From: an uncultured Bacteroidales bacterium
GTDB lineage: Bacteria; Bacteroidota; Bacteroidia; Bacteroidales; Marinilabiliaceae
Direction of reading: 5' to 3'
Length of the DNA stretch: 36,287 nucleotides
Assembly: GCA_945607565.1 (NCBI GenBank)
Contig: CALYZD010000014.1
Span: 1-36,287, forward strand
Shown here: piece by piece, positions 1 through 7,736 of the stretch
Layout: each line of letters begins with the position of its first letter
Position numbering within the stretch: position 1 is the stretch's first letter
The notes under the pieces: generated by a model
Databases searched by the model: none
What the model was told of the DNA's origin: nothing
The model's input: only the letters and a program-made list of their open reading frames with translations
Program-made: the position numbers and the translations under genes

Positions 1-813
1 ATCTGGCACTCGCAGTGCGCCGGCTGGTTCCACGTCGACAACGACGGCAATCTGGTGGACCGCGAGACGCTCAAGGCCCGCATCAGGGAGCACATCACCC
101 GCATAATGACCCACTTCAAAGGCCGCGTTGACGCGTGGGACGTCTGCAACGAATGCTTCGAGGATGACGGCAGCCTGCGCCGCAGCCTTTTCTATCAGAT
201 AATGGGCGAGGACTACATCCCGTGGGCCTTCGAGTGCGCCCAGGCCGCCGACCCCGACGCCGAACTCATCTACAACGACTATTCGATGAACAAGCCCGCC
301 AAGGTCGAGGCCGTGTGCCGCTTCTTTGAGCCGCTCATAGCCTCGGGCCTCAAGGTGAGCACCATCGGAATGCAGGGCCACATCATCCTGGCCGACGGCG
401 CCGAGAGCATCATCAGCCAATACGACCACTCCATCAGTTGCATAGGCCGGCTGGGCGTGGGCGCGGCGTTCACCGAGCTCGACCTATCGGTGCTCCCCAA
501 TCCCTACGGATTTTCGGGCGCCAACGTCAGCGACCGCTTTGCCTACCGCCCCGAGATGGACCCCTACCGCGACGCGCTCCCCGACTCGGTGCAGACGGCC
601 GTCGACGACTTCTGGCTCGGATTCTACCGGATGCTGCTCGCGCACAGGCAGGTGGTCAACCGCGTGTCGTTCTGGTGCTTCAACGACGCCAACTCGTGGC
701 GCAACGACTTTCCCATAGCCGGCCGCCGCGACTACGCGACCCTCTTCGACCGTCAGGGCCGCCCCAAGAGCACCATCGGCAAGCTGATAGACCTGCGCCG
801 CGAGGCCCGGTGA
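1..813 (+). CDS. GH10 endo-1,4-beta-xylanase, C-terminal part (5' end outside window)
   Basis: The reading frame is open from base 1, so the gene starts upstream of the window; the GTG at 55 is internal. The protein matches the GH10 (beta/alpha)8 barrel. WDVCNE supplies the acid/base glutamate (codon 151-153), and FTELDLSVLP supplies the nucleophile glutamate (codon 475-477). The aromatic-rich C-terminal stretch around VSFWCFNDANSW is also typical of the family. GH10 enzymes hydrolyse internal beta-1,4-xylosyl bonds of xylan, with retention of configuration. The next gene encodes a GH43 enzyme 48 bases downstream on the same strand, which fits a xylan utilisation operon. Whether the protein has a signal peptide or lipobox cannot be seen because the N-terminus is missing. 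Confidence 0.93.
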   Translation: MWHSQCAGWFHVDNDGNLVDRETLKARIREHITRIMTHFKGRVDAWDVCNECFEDDGSLRRSLFYQIMGEDYIPWAFECAQAADPDAELIYNDYSMNKPAKVEAVCRFFEPLIASGLKVSTIGMQGHIILADGAESIISQYDHSISCIGRLGVGAAFTELDLSVLPNPYGFSGANVSDRFAYRPEMDPYRDALPDSVQTAVDDFWLGFYRMLLAHRQVVNRVSFWCFNDANSWRNDFPIAGRRDYATLFDRQGRPKSTIGKLIDLRREAR

Positions 814-825
814 TTACGAATGCAT

Positions 826-853
826 CAATCATCAATCATAAATCATAAATCGA
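826..853 (+). repeat. 7-bp tandem repeats in the leader of the GH43 gene
   Basis: Four successive 7-mers, CAATCAT, CAATCAT, AAATCAT and AAATCGA, fill most of the gap between the GH10 stop and the GH43 start at 862. The A/T-rich run lies where a Bacteroidetes ribosome-binding region would be. It may be only leader composition, or a slippage-prone tract that changes leader length. Confidence 0.6.
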
Positions 854-861
854 AAAACACA

Positions 862-1899
862 ATGACACAGAAACGCTATCTGTTCCCTGCCGACTACATG
901 GCAGACCCGTCGGTCCACGTCTTCGACGACCGCATCTATATCTATCCCTCGCACGACTGGGAGGCCTCCAACGTCGAGAACGACAACGGCGACCAGTATA
1001 TCATGAAAGACTATCACGTCCTGTCGATCGACGGCGACCCGATGACGGGCACCGTTGTCGACCACGGCTGCGTGCTGCGCCAGGAAGACATCCCCTGGGC
1101 CGGCCGCCAGCTGTGGGACTGCGACGTGCAGCAATACGAGACCGAAGTGCCCACCACCGCCGCCGAGCAGGCCGAGGGCCTCGGCTTCAGCAAGAAAGTG
1201 CGCCGCTACGTGATGTATTTCCCCCTCAAAGACCGCAACGACGTCTTCCACTGGGGCACCGCCGTGGCTGACAATCCCGCCGGACCCTTCATTCCGCAGC
1301 CGGCGCCCGTGCCCGGCAGCTACAGCATCGACATGTGCGCCTTCCGCGACCCCAACGACCATCAGGTCTACGTCTATTTTGGCGGACTCTGGGGCGGACA
1401 GCTCCAACGCTACAAAGACAACATCCACCTCGAAACACCACACCTGCCCGAGGGCGACGAAGAAGCCCTGCCCGCACGCTGCGTCCGCCTGACGCCCGAC
1501 GGCATGGCCTTTGCCGAAGCGCCGCGCCCCATCGTGGTGGTGGATGCTGACGGCCGTCCGCTGCGTGCCGCCGACCCGCACCGCTTCTTCGAGGCGTCGT
1601 GGACTTTTGTGCGCAACGGCGTCTACTATTTCACCTATTCCACCGGCGACAGCCACCTGCTCTGCTACGCCACCGGCAACAATCCCTACGGACCCTTCAC
1701 CTACGGCGGCGTCATCCTGACGCCCGTGGTGGGCTGGACCACCCATCACTCCATCATCGAGTATCACGGGCAGTGGTATCTGTTCCACCACGACAGCGTC
1801 CCCTCGGGCGGCAAGTCGTGGCTGCGCAGCCTCAAGGTGTGCCCGCTCACCTTCGCGCCCGACGGCAGCATCCTGACCATCGAGGGCACCGACGACTGA
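862..1899 (+). CDS. Glycoside hydrolase family 43 (beta-xylosidase / alpha-arabinofuranosidase type)
   Basis: This is a 345-residue protein with the GH43 five-bladed propeller signature. Asp15 in ADPS is the expected general base, Asp157 in SIDMC the pKa modulator, and Glu244 in FEASWTF the general acid. The start DYMADPSVHVF followed by YIYPSHDWE resembles subfamily 1-like enzymes, but the subfamily is a judgement from memory. No signal peptide is visible, so it probably acts in the cytoplasm on short xylo- or arabinoxylo-oligosaccharides released by the upstream GH10 enzyme. The start at 862 is preferred over 820 because the family motif begins at once after it and 820-861 is repetitive A-rich leader. 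It ends just before a strong terminator, so it is probably the last gene of its operon. Confidence 0.92.
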   Translation: MTQKRYLFPADYMADPSVHVFDDRIYIYPSHDWEASNVENDNGDQYIMKDYHVLSIDGDPMTGTVVDHGCVLRQEDIPWAGRQLWDCDVQQYETEVPTTAAEQAEGLGFSKKVRRYVMYFPLKDRNDVFHWGTAVADNPAGPFIPQPAPVPGSYSIDMCAFRDPNDHQVYVYFGGLWGGQLQRYKDNIHLETPHLPEGDEEALPARCVRLTPDGMAFAEAPRPIVVVDADGRPLRAADPHRFFEASWTFVRNGVYYFTYSTGDSHLLCYATGNNPYGPFTYGGVILTPVVGWTTHHSIIEYHGQWYLFHHDSVPSGGKSWLRSLKVCPLTFAPDGSILTIEGTDD

Positions 1900-1942
1900 C
1901 GCGGCTCCACCCCTGAAAAATGAATTTATCGTTTCGTTCTTT

Positions 1943-1977
1943 GTCCGGCACGGGTTCTGCCCCGGCCGGACTTTTTT
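1943..1977 (+). terminator. Rho-independent terminator after the GH43 gene
   Basis: GTCCGGC (1943-1949) pairs perfectly with GCCGGAC (1965-1971), and six T follow. It closes the GH10-GH43 transcription unit. Confidence 0.8.
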
Positions 1978-2062
1978 CGTTCTGGGGGAGCGGATGCCGT
2001 GGGAAGTGAAAAAAGGTTGGCACAACCGTAAAATAGTCACGCGGCCGAGGCGCGCGCTTTGT

Positions 2063-2070
2063 TAGCTTTG
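2063..2070 (+). promoter_or_regulatory. -7 box TAGCTTTG of the DXS-like gene
   Basis: This is a perfect match to TAnnTTTG, continued as TTTGCAG, 41 bases before the ATG at 2111. No clear -33 TTTG is seen at the usual distance. Confidence 0.6.
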
Positions 2071-2110
2071 CAGCGTCGTCCAAGCGTAACCAACCAAACA
2101 GCATATCATC

Positions 2111-3871
2111 ATGTATCTCGAAAACATCAATTCGCCCGCCGACCTCAAAGGTCTGAGCCTGCCGCAGCTCAAGGGGCTGTGTGCCGAGGCGCGCGAGGCC
2201 CTCGTGGCCCGGCTGAGCGCCCGCGGCGGCCACTGCGGCCCCAACTTCGGAATGGTCGAGGCCACCGTGGCCCTGCACTACGTCTTCAATTCGCCCGCCG
2301 ACCGCATCGTCTTCGACGTGTCGCACCAGAGCTACGTCCACAAGATGCTCACCGGCCGCCGCCACGCCTTCACCGAACCCGCCGCCTTCGACGCCGTGTC
2401 GGGCTATTCGGAGCCGGCCGAGAGCGAGCACGACAACTTTGTGATAGGCCACACGTCGACGGTCGTCAGCCTTGCCTGCGGCCTGGCCAAGGGGCGCGAC
2501 CTGCTGGGCGGCTCCGAGAACGTCATTGCCGTGCTGGGCGACGGCTCGCTCAGCGGCGGCGAGGCTTTCGAGGGGCTCAACAATGCGGCCGAACTGGGCA
2601 CCAATTTCATCGTCCTGTTCAACGACAATCAGATGTCGATTGCCGAGAACTACGGCGGCATGTATGCCGGCCTGGCCGAGCTGCGCCGCACCGGCGGACA
2701 GTCGCCCTGCAACCTCTTCCGCGCCCTGGGCCTCGACTACCGCTACGTGGCCGACGGCAACGACCTCGGCGCGCTCATCAGCGCGCTGACCGAGGTGCGC
2801 GGCATTGACCACCCCGTGGTGGTGCACATCAACACCGTCAAGGGCAAGGGCTTTGCGCCGGCCGAGGCCGACAAGGAGACCTATCACTACTGCGCCCCGT
2901 TCGACCCCGTCACGCTCCGCCCGCTCGCTGCCGACGACGCTCCCGACTATGCCGACCTGACGGCCGACTATCTGCTGGCGCGGATGAAGGACGACCCGTC
3001 GCTGGTGGCCATCACCTCGGGCACGCCCACGGTCTTCGGCTTCACGGCCGACAGGCGCGCGCAGGCCGGGCCGCAGTTCGTGGACGTGGGCATCGCCGAG
3101 GAGCACGCCGTGGCCTTGGCCTCGGGCATAGCGACGCGCGGCGGCCATCCGGTGTGGGGCGTCTACAGCACGTTCGTCCAGCGCACCTACGACCAGCTGT
3201 CGCAGGACCTCTGCATCAACGACAGCCCAGCCACCATACTCGTCTTCTGGGCATCGGCGCTCACCATGAACGACGTGACCCACCTCTGCCTCTTCGACAT
3301 CCCGCTGCTGAGCAACATCCCGAACCTGGTCTACCTTGCGCCCACCTGCCTCGACGAGTACATGGCCATGCTGCAGTGGAGCATTGGCTACACCGGCCAT
3401 CCCGTGGCCATACGCGTGCCCGTGGGCGTCCCCGAGCACACGGGCCGCACCTACGTGCCCTGCTTCGACGCGCTCGACACCTTTGAGACGGTGCGCCGAG
3501 GCAGCCGCGCCGCCATAGTGGCCGTGGGCTCCATGATGCCGGCTGCCATGCGTGCCGCCGAGCTGCTTGCCGACTATGGCATCGACGCCACCGTCATCAA
3601 CCCGCGGTTCGTCTCCGGGGTCGATGCGCAGACGCTCGATGCCCTGCGTGCCGACCACACCGTGGTCATGACGCTCGAAGACGGCGTGCTCGACGGCGGA
3701 TTCGGCGAGAAGATTGCGCGTTTCTATGCCGAGACCGACATGCGCGTGGTGCTCCGCGGGCATCGCAAGGAGTTCGTCGACCGCTACGACCGCCGCAGCC
3801 TGATGCAGGCCAACCGCCTGACGCCCGAGCTGATTGCCGCCGACGTGGCCCGCGCGCTCGCCGCACGATAG
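2111..3871 (+). CDS. Short-form 1-deoxy-D-xylulose-5-phosphate synthase-like enzyme
   Basis: This 586-residue thiamine-diphosphate enzyme has the DXS domain order. The N-terminal ThDP-binding half has GGHCGPNFGMVE, GDGSLSGGEAFEGLNNA and NDNQMSIAENYG. The pyrimidine-binding half has the catalytic glutamate in DVGIAEEHAVALASGIA, then YSTFVQRTYDQ. DXS condenses pyruvate and glyceraldehyde 3-phosphate. The segment that in true DXS reads roughly DRAG..GADGxTHxGxFD is here FWASALTMNDVTHLCLFD: the His is kept, but the Arg and Asp used for substrate phosphate are not in place. It is also shorter than classical DXS (about 620-640 residues). It may be a paralog acting on another acceptor, so no dxs symbol is given. 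It has its own -7 box and follows xylan-degradation genes. Confidence 0.8.
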   Translation: MYLENINSPADLKGLSLPQLKGLCAEAREALVARLSARGGHCGPNFGMVEATVALHYVFNSPADRIVFDVSHQSYVHKMLTGRRHAFTEPAAFDAVSGYSEPAESEHDNFVIGHTSTVVSLACGLAKGRDLLGGSENVIAVLGDGSLSGGEAFEGLNNAAELGTNFIVLFNDNQMSIAENYGGMYAGLAELRRTGGQSPCNLFRALGLDYRYVADGNDLGALISALTEVRGIDHPVVVHINTVKGKGFAPAEADKETYHYCAPFDPVTLRPLAADDAPDYADLTADYLLARMKDDPSLVAITSGTPTVFGFTADRRAQAGPQFVDVGIAEEHAVALASGIATRGGHPVWGVYSTFVQRTYDQLSQDLCINDSPATILVFWASALTMNDVTHLCLFDIPLLSNIPNLVYLAPTCLDEYMAMLQWSIGYTGHPVAIRVPVGVPEHTGRTYVPCFDALDTFETVRRGSRAAIVAVGSMMPAAMRAAELLADYGIDATVINPRFVSGVDAQTLDALRADHTVVMTLEDGVLDGGFGEKIARFYAETDMRVVLRGHRKEFVDRYDRRSLMQANRLTPELIAADVARALAAR

Positions 3872-3882
3872 GGCGCATTAAA

Positions 3883-3938
3883 ACAAGTCTGCCGTCGGAG
3901 CGTTGGCCTGATTGTCAACGCTCCGGCGGCAGACTTGT
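3883..3938. terminator. 23-bp hairpin between convergent genes
   Basis: The arms at 3883-3905 and 3916-3938 are complementary over 23 bp with one G-U pair and a 10-base loop. The hairpin sits between the convergent DXS-like gene and the GT90 gene, so it probably terminates transcription from both sides. Confidence 0.85.
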
Positions 3939-3975
3939 GTCTTGTCTTCCCGGCAAAAATTGTGGCGGCGCGGGC

Positions 3976-4956
3976 TCAGGGCAGCTGCACCTTGCCGTCG
4001 ACTGCGGTGTGCGCGAAATATTTCCTCATCACAAGGTACGACACTATCCGCTCCTTCTTCCTGTCGAGGAACTGCCGGACGTACTCGTGCGCGTGGTCCA
4101 CTATGGCCTGCGCCTCGTCGGGGTGGCTGTTGTAGTAGCTGATGCGCTCTTCGATGTCCGAATAGTCGGGCTTTATCTCGATGTAGTGATAGTCGGGGCG
4201 CAGCGTCCCCTCCATGAACCACGTCTCGCACGTGGGGCGCGGCATCACGGCCACGCAGTTGCTCGACATCACCCACTTCAGGTTCGAGGCCACGTCGTAG
4301 CCCTCAAGCGCCATGATGTAGCGGTAGTGCAGATGCTCGCCGATGCTGAGCTTGCCGGCCCGATAGCGCGCGTCGATGCGTCCGCCCACGTCGCCCGCGT
4401 CAAAGCCCTCCTTGCCCATGAACTTATTGAGGAAGTCGATGCGGCCGGGCTTGCCGTGCGCGTCGCCTCTGAAGAGCACCACCGGCTTCTTGTCGGTCAG
4501 CGCAATGGGGTCGTTCACGAACATGAAGTGGCGCACCTTGTCGAGCTTCATCACCACCGAGTTGACGGCCCGCCCGCGCTCGTCGTCGGCCAGCGGCCTC
4601 GACTTGACTACTGTGGGGTAGTCGAAGAGGCTGGTCACGTCGCCCGGCTGGTGCATCCAGCGGAAGGCTTTGGAGAAGTATCGCGTGAATTCGAACGTGT
4701 CGAAGAAGTAGGTCGAGTTTCCGGTGCGCTTGCGGTAGGTGTGGTCGGCCAGCGTGCGGCTTGCGTCGGCCGGCAGTTCGCAGACGCCGGCGAGCCGGTT
4801 GTAGTAGTCGACGCGCGCGTCAATGTCGCTCTTGTCGGCGCGCCGGGCATATTCGGCCATGATGCGTTTCTCTCTGAGCGCCAGCAGCCATCGGGGCGTC
4901 AGCGTCATCATGAATCCTCTGATGTAATATGTTATGTGTGAGTTCTTTCCTGCCAT
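3976..4956 (-). CDS. Glycosyltransferase family 90 (LpsA / CAP10-like)
   Basis: The 326-residue protein carries the GT90/CAP10 signature: VVLFRGDAHGKPGRIDF in the middle, SSNCVAVMPRPTCETWFMEG, then LRPDYHYIEIKPDYSDIEE, which matches the family motif where a conserved Glu and HY(V/I) precede K..SDLEE. Such enzymes transfer xylose or glucose; bacterial members build LPS core or capsule. The start at 4956 is used, but the Met-Met at residues 16-17 is also possible. It is the third gene of a minus-strand operon after two GT2 genes, 38 bases downstream of the second, so the three transferases probably extend the same surface glycan. No transmembrane segment is evident. Confidence 0.85.
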   Translation of the reverse strand: MAGKNSHITYYIRGFMMTLTPRWLLALREKRIMAEYARRADKSDIDARVDYYNRLAGVCELPADASRTLADHTYRKRTGNSTYFFDTFEFTRYFSKAFRWMHQPGDVTSLFDYPTVVKSRPLADDERGRAVNSVVMKLDKVRHFMFVNDPIALTDKKPVVLFRGDAHGKPGRIDFLNKFMGKEGFDAGDVGGRIDARYRAGKLSIGEHLHYRYIMALEGYDVASNLKWVMSSNCVAVMPRPTCETWFMEGTLRPDYHYIEIKPDYSDIEERISYYNSHPDEAQAIVDHAHEYVRQFLDRKKERIVSYLVMRKYFAHTAVDGKVQLP

Positions 4957-4994
4957 GGTTCGTTTCTGTTTTTATGTGTTTTGATTATTTGTCT

Positions 4995-5807
4995 CTAACC
5001 GTTTTTCAGATGCTTGTCGATGCCGTTGGGGCACCACGTGCGGCGTTCGCTTATGGTGGCCTGCAGCTGGCGCAGGTGCGTGTGCTCGTTGCTGCGCGAG
5101 GCCTCGGGGTGGTGCAGGTGATAGACGTTGCCGCCCATCTTGAGGGCCTTCTTGCGCACGCCGGCAAAGTGGAGCCGCCATGCCAGCTCGCCGTCCTCGT
5201 GTCCCCACTCCAGCAGGTTCTCGTCGTAGCCGTTGACGGCCACAATGTCGCTCTTCCAGAAGGCCATGTTGCATCCGCGCAGGTGGTCGATGGCCTTGGC
5301 GTAGCGCAGTGCCATGAAGTGGCGCAGCACCCGCGAGCGCAGGCTGTTGAGGATGTATCCCGGCGGCAGTCTGACGATGCTGACGGTCGTCTGCCGGCGC
5401 TCCATCATCCGCCTTGTCATCGGCTCCGACAGCCTGACGCGGCTGCCGCACACGAAATATCCGCGCTCGGCCAGCTCCATGTGGTCGGCCACAAAGTGCG
5501 GCGACAGCACCACGTCGCCGTCGACCTGAATCAGATAGTCGCCCGTGGCGGCGGCCATCGCCTTGTTCATTATCACCGTGCGGCGGAAGCCGAGGTCGTC
5601 GTGCCAGATGTGGCGGATGGGCACCGCGTTTGCGGCCTGCAGGCGTGCTATCAGGCTGCGGGTGGCGTCGGTCGAGCCGTCGTCGGCAATCACTATCTCG
5701 TCGGGCAGGCGTGTCTGCGCCCCGATGCTGCCGATGGTCAGTTCGAGGGCCTCGGGCCAGTTGTAGGTCGACACGATGACCGACACTTTGGGCTGGGCTG
5801 GGGTCAT
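4995..5807 (-). CDS. Glycosyltransferase family 2 with C-terminal galactosyltransferase-like domain
   Basis: This 270-residue protein starts with a GT-A fold: VSVIVSTYNWPEALELTI, IVIADDGSTDATR and a metal-binding motif in YLIQVDGDVV. The C-terminal part, GCNMAFWKSDIVAVNGYDE then WGHEDGELAWRL, matches the domain found in chondroitin-synthase and galactosyltransferase-like GT2 enzymes, where the ED pair helps catalysis. The ATG at 5807 overlaps the TGA of the preceding gene (ATGA, 5804-5807), which indicates translational coupling and rules out longer starts. It probably adds one sugar in LPS or surface glycan synthesis; donor and acceptor cannot be read from sequence. Confidence 0.9.
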   Translation of the reverse strand: MTPAQPKVSVIVSTYNWPEALELTIGSIGAQTRLPDEIVIADDGSTDATRSLIARLQAANAVPIRHIWHDDLGFRRTVIMNKAMAAATGDYLIQVDGDVVLSPHFVADHMELAERGYFVCGSRVRLSEPMTRRMMERRQTTVSIVRLPPGYILNSLRSRVLRHFMALRYAKAIDHLRGCNMAFWKSDIVAVNGYDENLLEWGHEDGELAWRLHFAGVRKKALKMGGNVYHLHHPEASRSNEHTHLRQLQATISERRTWCPNGIDKHLKNG

Positions 5808-6634
5808 ATCTCTTTGCGTTTTCGGAGTTCGATAATCTTGCCGACCATGACGAACTGGTAGTAGGCCAGGTTGGTGGCGTCGATGAAGCCGGGCAGCCCG
5901 TCGCGGAAGCCTCCCTTGATGACGTAGGCCTTCAGGAAGCGGAAGAGCGGGCGCGTCAGGAGCGCTCCGAGGCCGTAGCGCTTGTGGCTGCGGCGCGGCA
6001 CTTCGAGGTCGGTGTAGGTGTTTATTTTGTCGATGCGCTCGGCCCACGTCTCGTTGGCAAGGTGGATGAGCGCGAGGTCGGTGCGGCGTGCGGGGATGGC
6101 GGCCGTGGGGCCGTCGACGGCGGGCTGCGCGTGTATATGCTCGGGCCAGACGGTGCCTTCGCGCTTCATGAACCTCAGGATGTGGTCGGGGTAGGAGCCG
6201 TGCATGAACCGGCCCATGAAGAAGTTGCGGCGCGGCAGGTAGAGGCCTGCCGGGCAGTCGGGCCGCCCGATGAGCCGGTAGAGGTATGGCGCCAGGCCCT
6301 GTGGCACCAGCTCGTCGGCATCCACCACCAGCACCCACCGGCCTGTGGCCTGCTGCAGGGCGAAGTTGCGCGCCGGCTCCACTATGCGGTGCTCGCCCCG
6401 CCCGAATGTGACCACCCGGCAGCCGCGGCTCCGCGCTATCTCGACGGTGTTGTCGGTGCTCTCCATGTCGCACACCAGCACTTCGTCGAAGCCCTGCACC
6501 GTGTCCAGGACGCGGTGGAGGTGGCGCGAGGCGTTGTAGGTGTTGATTACCACGCTTATCGTGTCGCCGCCCCGGCGCTCCTGCCCGGCAAGGTCCGGCG
6601 GCGTCCGCTCGGCGGAGTTGTTGACTGCGGTCAT
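5804..6634 (-). CDS. Glycosyltransferase family 2, WaaE/KdtX-like
   Basis: This is a 276-residue GT2 enzyme. The motifs are ISVVINTYNASRHLHRVL, VLVCDMESTDNTVEIA, RNFALQQATGRWVLVVDADE (the last residues being the metal-binding site) and the long C-terminal helix-rich end. The arrangement resembles LPS core glucosyltransferases of the WaaE/KdtX kind. A TTG in frame at 6667 would lengthen it, but that codon overlaps a TACATTTG promoter box at 6665-6672, so the ATG at 6634 is the better start. It is first in the operon GT2-GT2-GT90 and its stop overlaps the next start by four bases. Confidence 0.88.
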   Translation of the reverse strand: MTAVNNSAERTPPDLAGQERRGGDTISVVINTYNASRHLHRVLDTVQGFDEVLVCDMESTDNTVEIARSRGCRVVTFGRGEHRIVEPARNFALQQATGRWVLVVDADELVPQGLAPYLYRLIGRPDCPAGLYLPRRNFFMGRFMHGSYPDHILRFMKREGTVWPEHIHAQPAVDGPTAAIPARRTDLALIHLANETWAERIDKINTYTDLEVPRRSHKRYGLGALLTRPLFRFLKAYVIKGGFRDGLPGFIDATNLAYYQFVMVGKIIELRKRKEI

Positions 6635-6664
6635 TCTTTTTCTGAGGTTATGATTTGATGGCTG

Positions 6665-6672
6665 CAAATGTA
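6665..6672 (-). promoter_or_regulatory. -7 box TACATTTG of the glycosyltransferase operon
   Basis: Read on the minus strand, this is a perfect TAnnTTTG continued as TTTGCAG, 30 bases before the ATG at 6634. It decides the start of the first gene. Confidence 0.6.
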
Positions 6673-6730
6673 TAACAAATGTTCCACCCGCTGCATCGGT
6701 CGGGCCACAATCGGCGACCCTCCGGCGCAG

Positions 6731-6779
6731 AAAAGCCTGCCAGCATGGCCGCAGTGTGGCGGGCTGTGCAGGCAGGCTT
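6731..6779 (-). terminator. Probable terminator after the 44-residue membrane protein gene
   Basis: AAGCCTGCC (6733-6741) pairs with GGCAGGCTT (6771-6779). On the minus strand the stem ends in a TTTT run. The loop is long (29 bases) and itself partly pairs. It lies downstream of the small gene at 6832-6966. Confidence 0.5.
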
Positions 6780-6831
6780 GGTCTTATGGCGGTGCGGTGC
6801 GCGTGCCCGGCGGCGGGCGCACGCCGTCGCT

Positions 6832-6966
6832 TCAGTTCACAAGGATGTTGAACAGGAAGAACGAGAATCCGAACAGGAGGATAATCAGGACGACCTCGAT
6901 GACGGAATAGTAGAATATCTTCCGCTTGAGGCGCGTTGAGAGTTGGTCATCGTCTGTCGGTTTCAT
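6832..6966 (-). CDS. Small single-pass membrane protein, 44 residues
   Basis: On the minus strand an ATG at 6966 opens 44 codons to a TGA at 6832-6834. The product has a charged N-terminus (MKPTDDDQLSTRLKRK) and one hydrophobic helix at about residues 17-43 (VVLIILLFGFSFFLFNILV). The KRK before the helix predicts the N-terminus in the cytoplasm by the positive-inside rule. It has its own -7 box at 7021-7028 and a hairpin downstream, which supports a real transcript. I do not recognise a named family. It may be a small regulator or subunit of a membrane complex, but nothing here shows which. Confidence 0.65.
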   Translation of the reverse strand: MKPTDDDQLSTRLKRKIFYYSVIEVVLIILLFGFSFFLFNILVN

Positions 6967-7020
6967 ACAATTCGCAAGTGATATTGTTTTGGTCGTCGTC
7001 ATGTGGTTTCAACTGATTGC

Positions 7021-7028
7021 CAAAAGTA
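7021..7028 (-). promoter_or_regulatory. -7 box TACTTTTG of the small membrane protein gene
   Basis: This is a perfect TAnnTTTG on the minus strand, 54 bases before the ATG at 6966. The 171-base stretch 6967-7137 between this gene and folB is A/T-rich and holds no other gene that I can see. Confidence 0.5.
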
Positions 7029-7137
7029 GTGCTTTAGTTATCCTCTTTTGGCGACATTCATCAATCATGCCAACAAATTAAGTTAAATTAACAGTCATAA
7101 GCCGTTGTGCGTAATCGGATTGCACCGCCGGCCGGCC

Positions 7138-7491
7138 TCAGCCCTTCATGGTCAGGCTCACGCTCTTCATCTGCCCTCCCACCGGCGGCGCCAGCTTCGA
7201 CACCCTGACCGTCAGTTCCTCTATCTGCGGAAACGTCTGGCGCAGCGCGTTTATTATCCGCATCACCACGTTTTCGAGCAGATGGCTGCTGACGGCCATC
7301 TGGCTGCGCACCACCTCGGCCACCTCCACATAGTTGAGCGCGTCGGCGATGCTGTCGGTGCGGGCGGCAAGGGTGCAGTCGGTCACTATGCTGATGCTGA
7401 CCGCAAAGCGGCAGCCCACGCGGCGCTCCTCTTCGTAGCAGCCGTGGTGGGCGTAGACTATCATCTCGTCGAGTTCGATTGTTCCTTTCAT
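7138..7491 (-). CDS. folB: Dihydroneopterin aldolase
   Basis: This 117-residue protein cleaves 7,8-dihydroneopterin to 6-hydroxymethyl-7,8-dihydropterin and glycolaldehyde in folate synthesis. It has the short T-fold of FolB: IVYAHHGCYEEERRVGCRF with the catalytic/substrate glutamate, IADALNYVEVAEVV, and VSKLAPPV with the conserved lysine. The length is the usual one. The ATG at 7491 is chosen because the family motif begins just after it and the upstream in-frame codons are low-quality sequence overlapping the -7 box at 7532. It stands alone, divergent from glnS. Confidence 0.93.
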   Translation of the reverse strand: MKGTIELDEMIVYAHHGCYEEERRVGCRFAVSISIVTDCTLAARTDSIADALNYVEVAEVVRSQMAVSSHLLENVVMRIINALRQTFPQIEELTVRVSKLAPPVGGQMKSVSLTMKG

Positions 7492-7531
7492 CGTTGCAGG
7501 TCCTTTCTTTTTTTTCTGATGCTTCGGCGGG

Positions 7532-7539
7532 CAAAGATA
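7532..7539 (-). promoter_or_regulatory. -7 box TATCTTTG of folB
   Basis: This is a perfect TAnnTTTG on the minus strand, followed by CCC, 40 bases before the folB ATG. Confidence 0.6.
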
Positions 7540-7699
7540 ATCGGAGGCGGCATTCGGCGTGCGCGCTGTCCGGCCAACTGTCGCCAAAAATCAGCAAGCG
7601 TCGCTCCGGGCTCAACCAGCCGCGCCCGCCGATGTGCAAAAAAGCGTAAAGATGCGGGCAATAGATGGCGCAATCGGACACCGCGCATTCAAAAACCAT

Positions 7700-7707
7700 T
7701 AATTTTG
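7700..7707 (+). promoter_or_regulatory. -7 box TAATTTTG of glnS
   Basis: This is a perfect TAnnTTTG followed by C. Transcription should begin near 7714, so only the ATGs at 7725 and 7737 can be the glnS start. Confidence 0.6.
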
Positions 7708-7736
7708 CTTTCCGAAAACAAAGAATGGAAGAATAT

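Noticed and set aside
832-3763. Long open frames on the minus strand opposite the GH43 and DXS-like genes
   Set aside because: They are mirror frames of G/C-rich genes; their translations are rich in Val, Gly, His and Arg and match no family, while the plus-strand frames have clear motifs.
6635-6667. Extension of the first GT2 gene to a TTG start
   Set aside because: The TTG lies inside a perfect -7 box, so the transcript would not include it.
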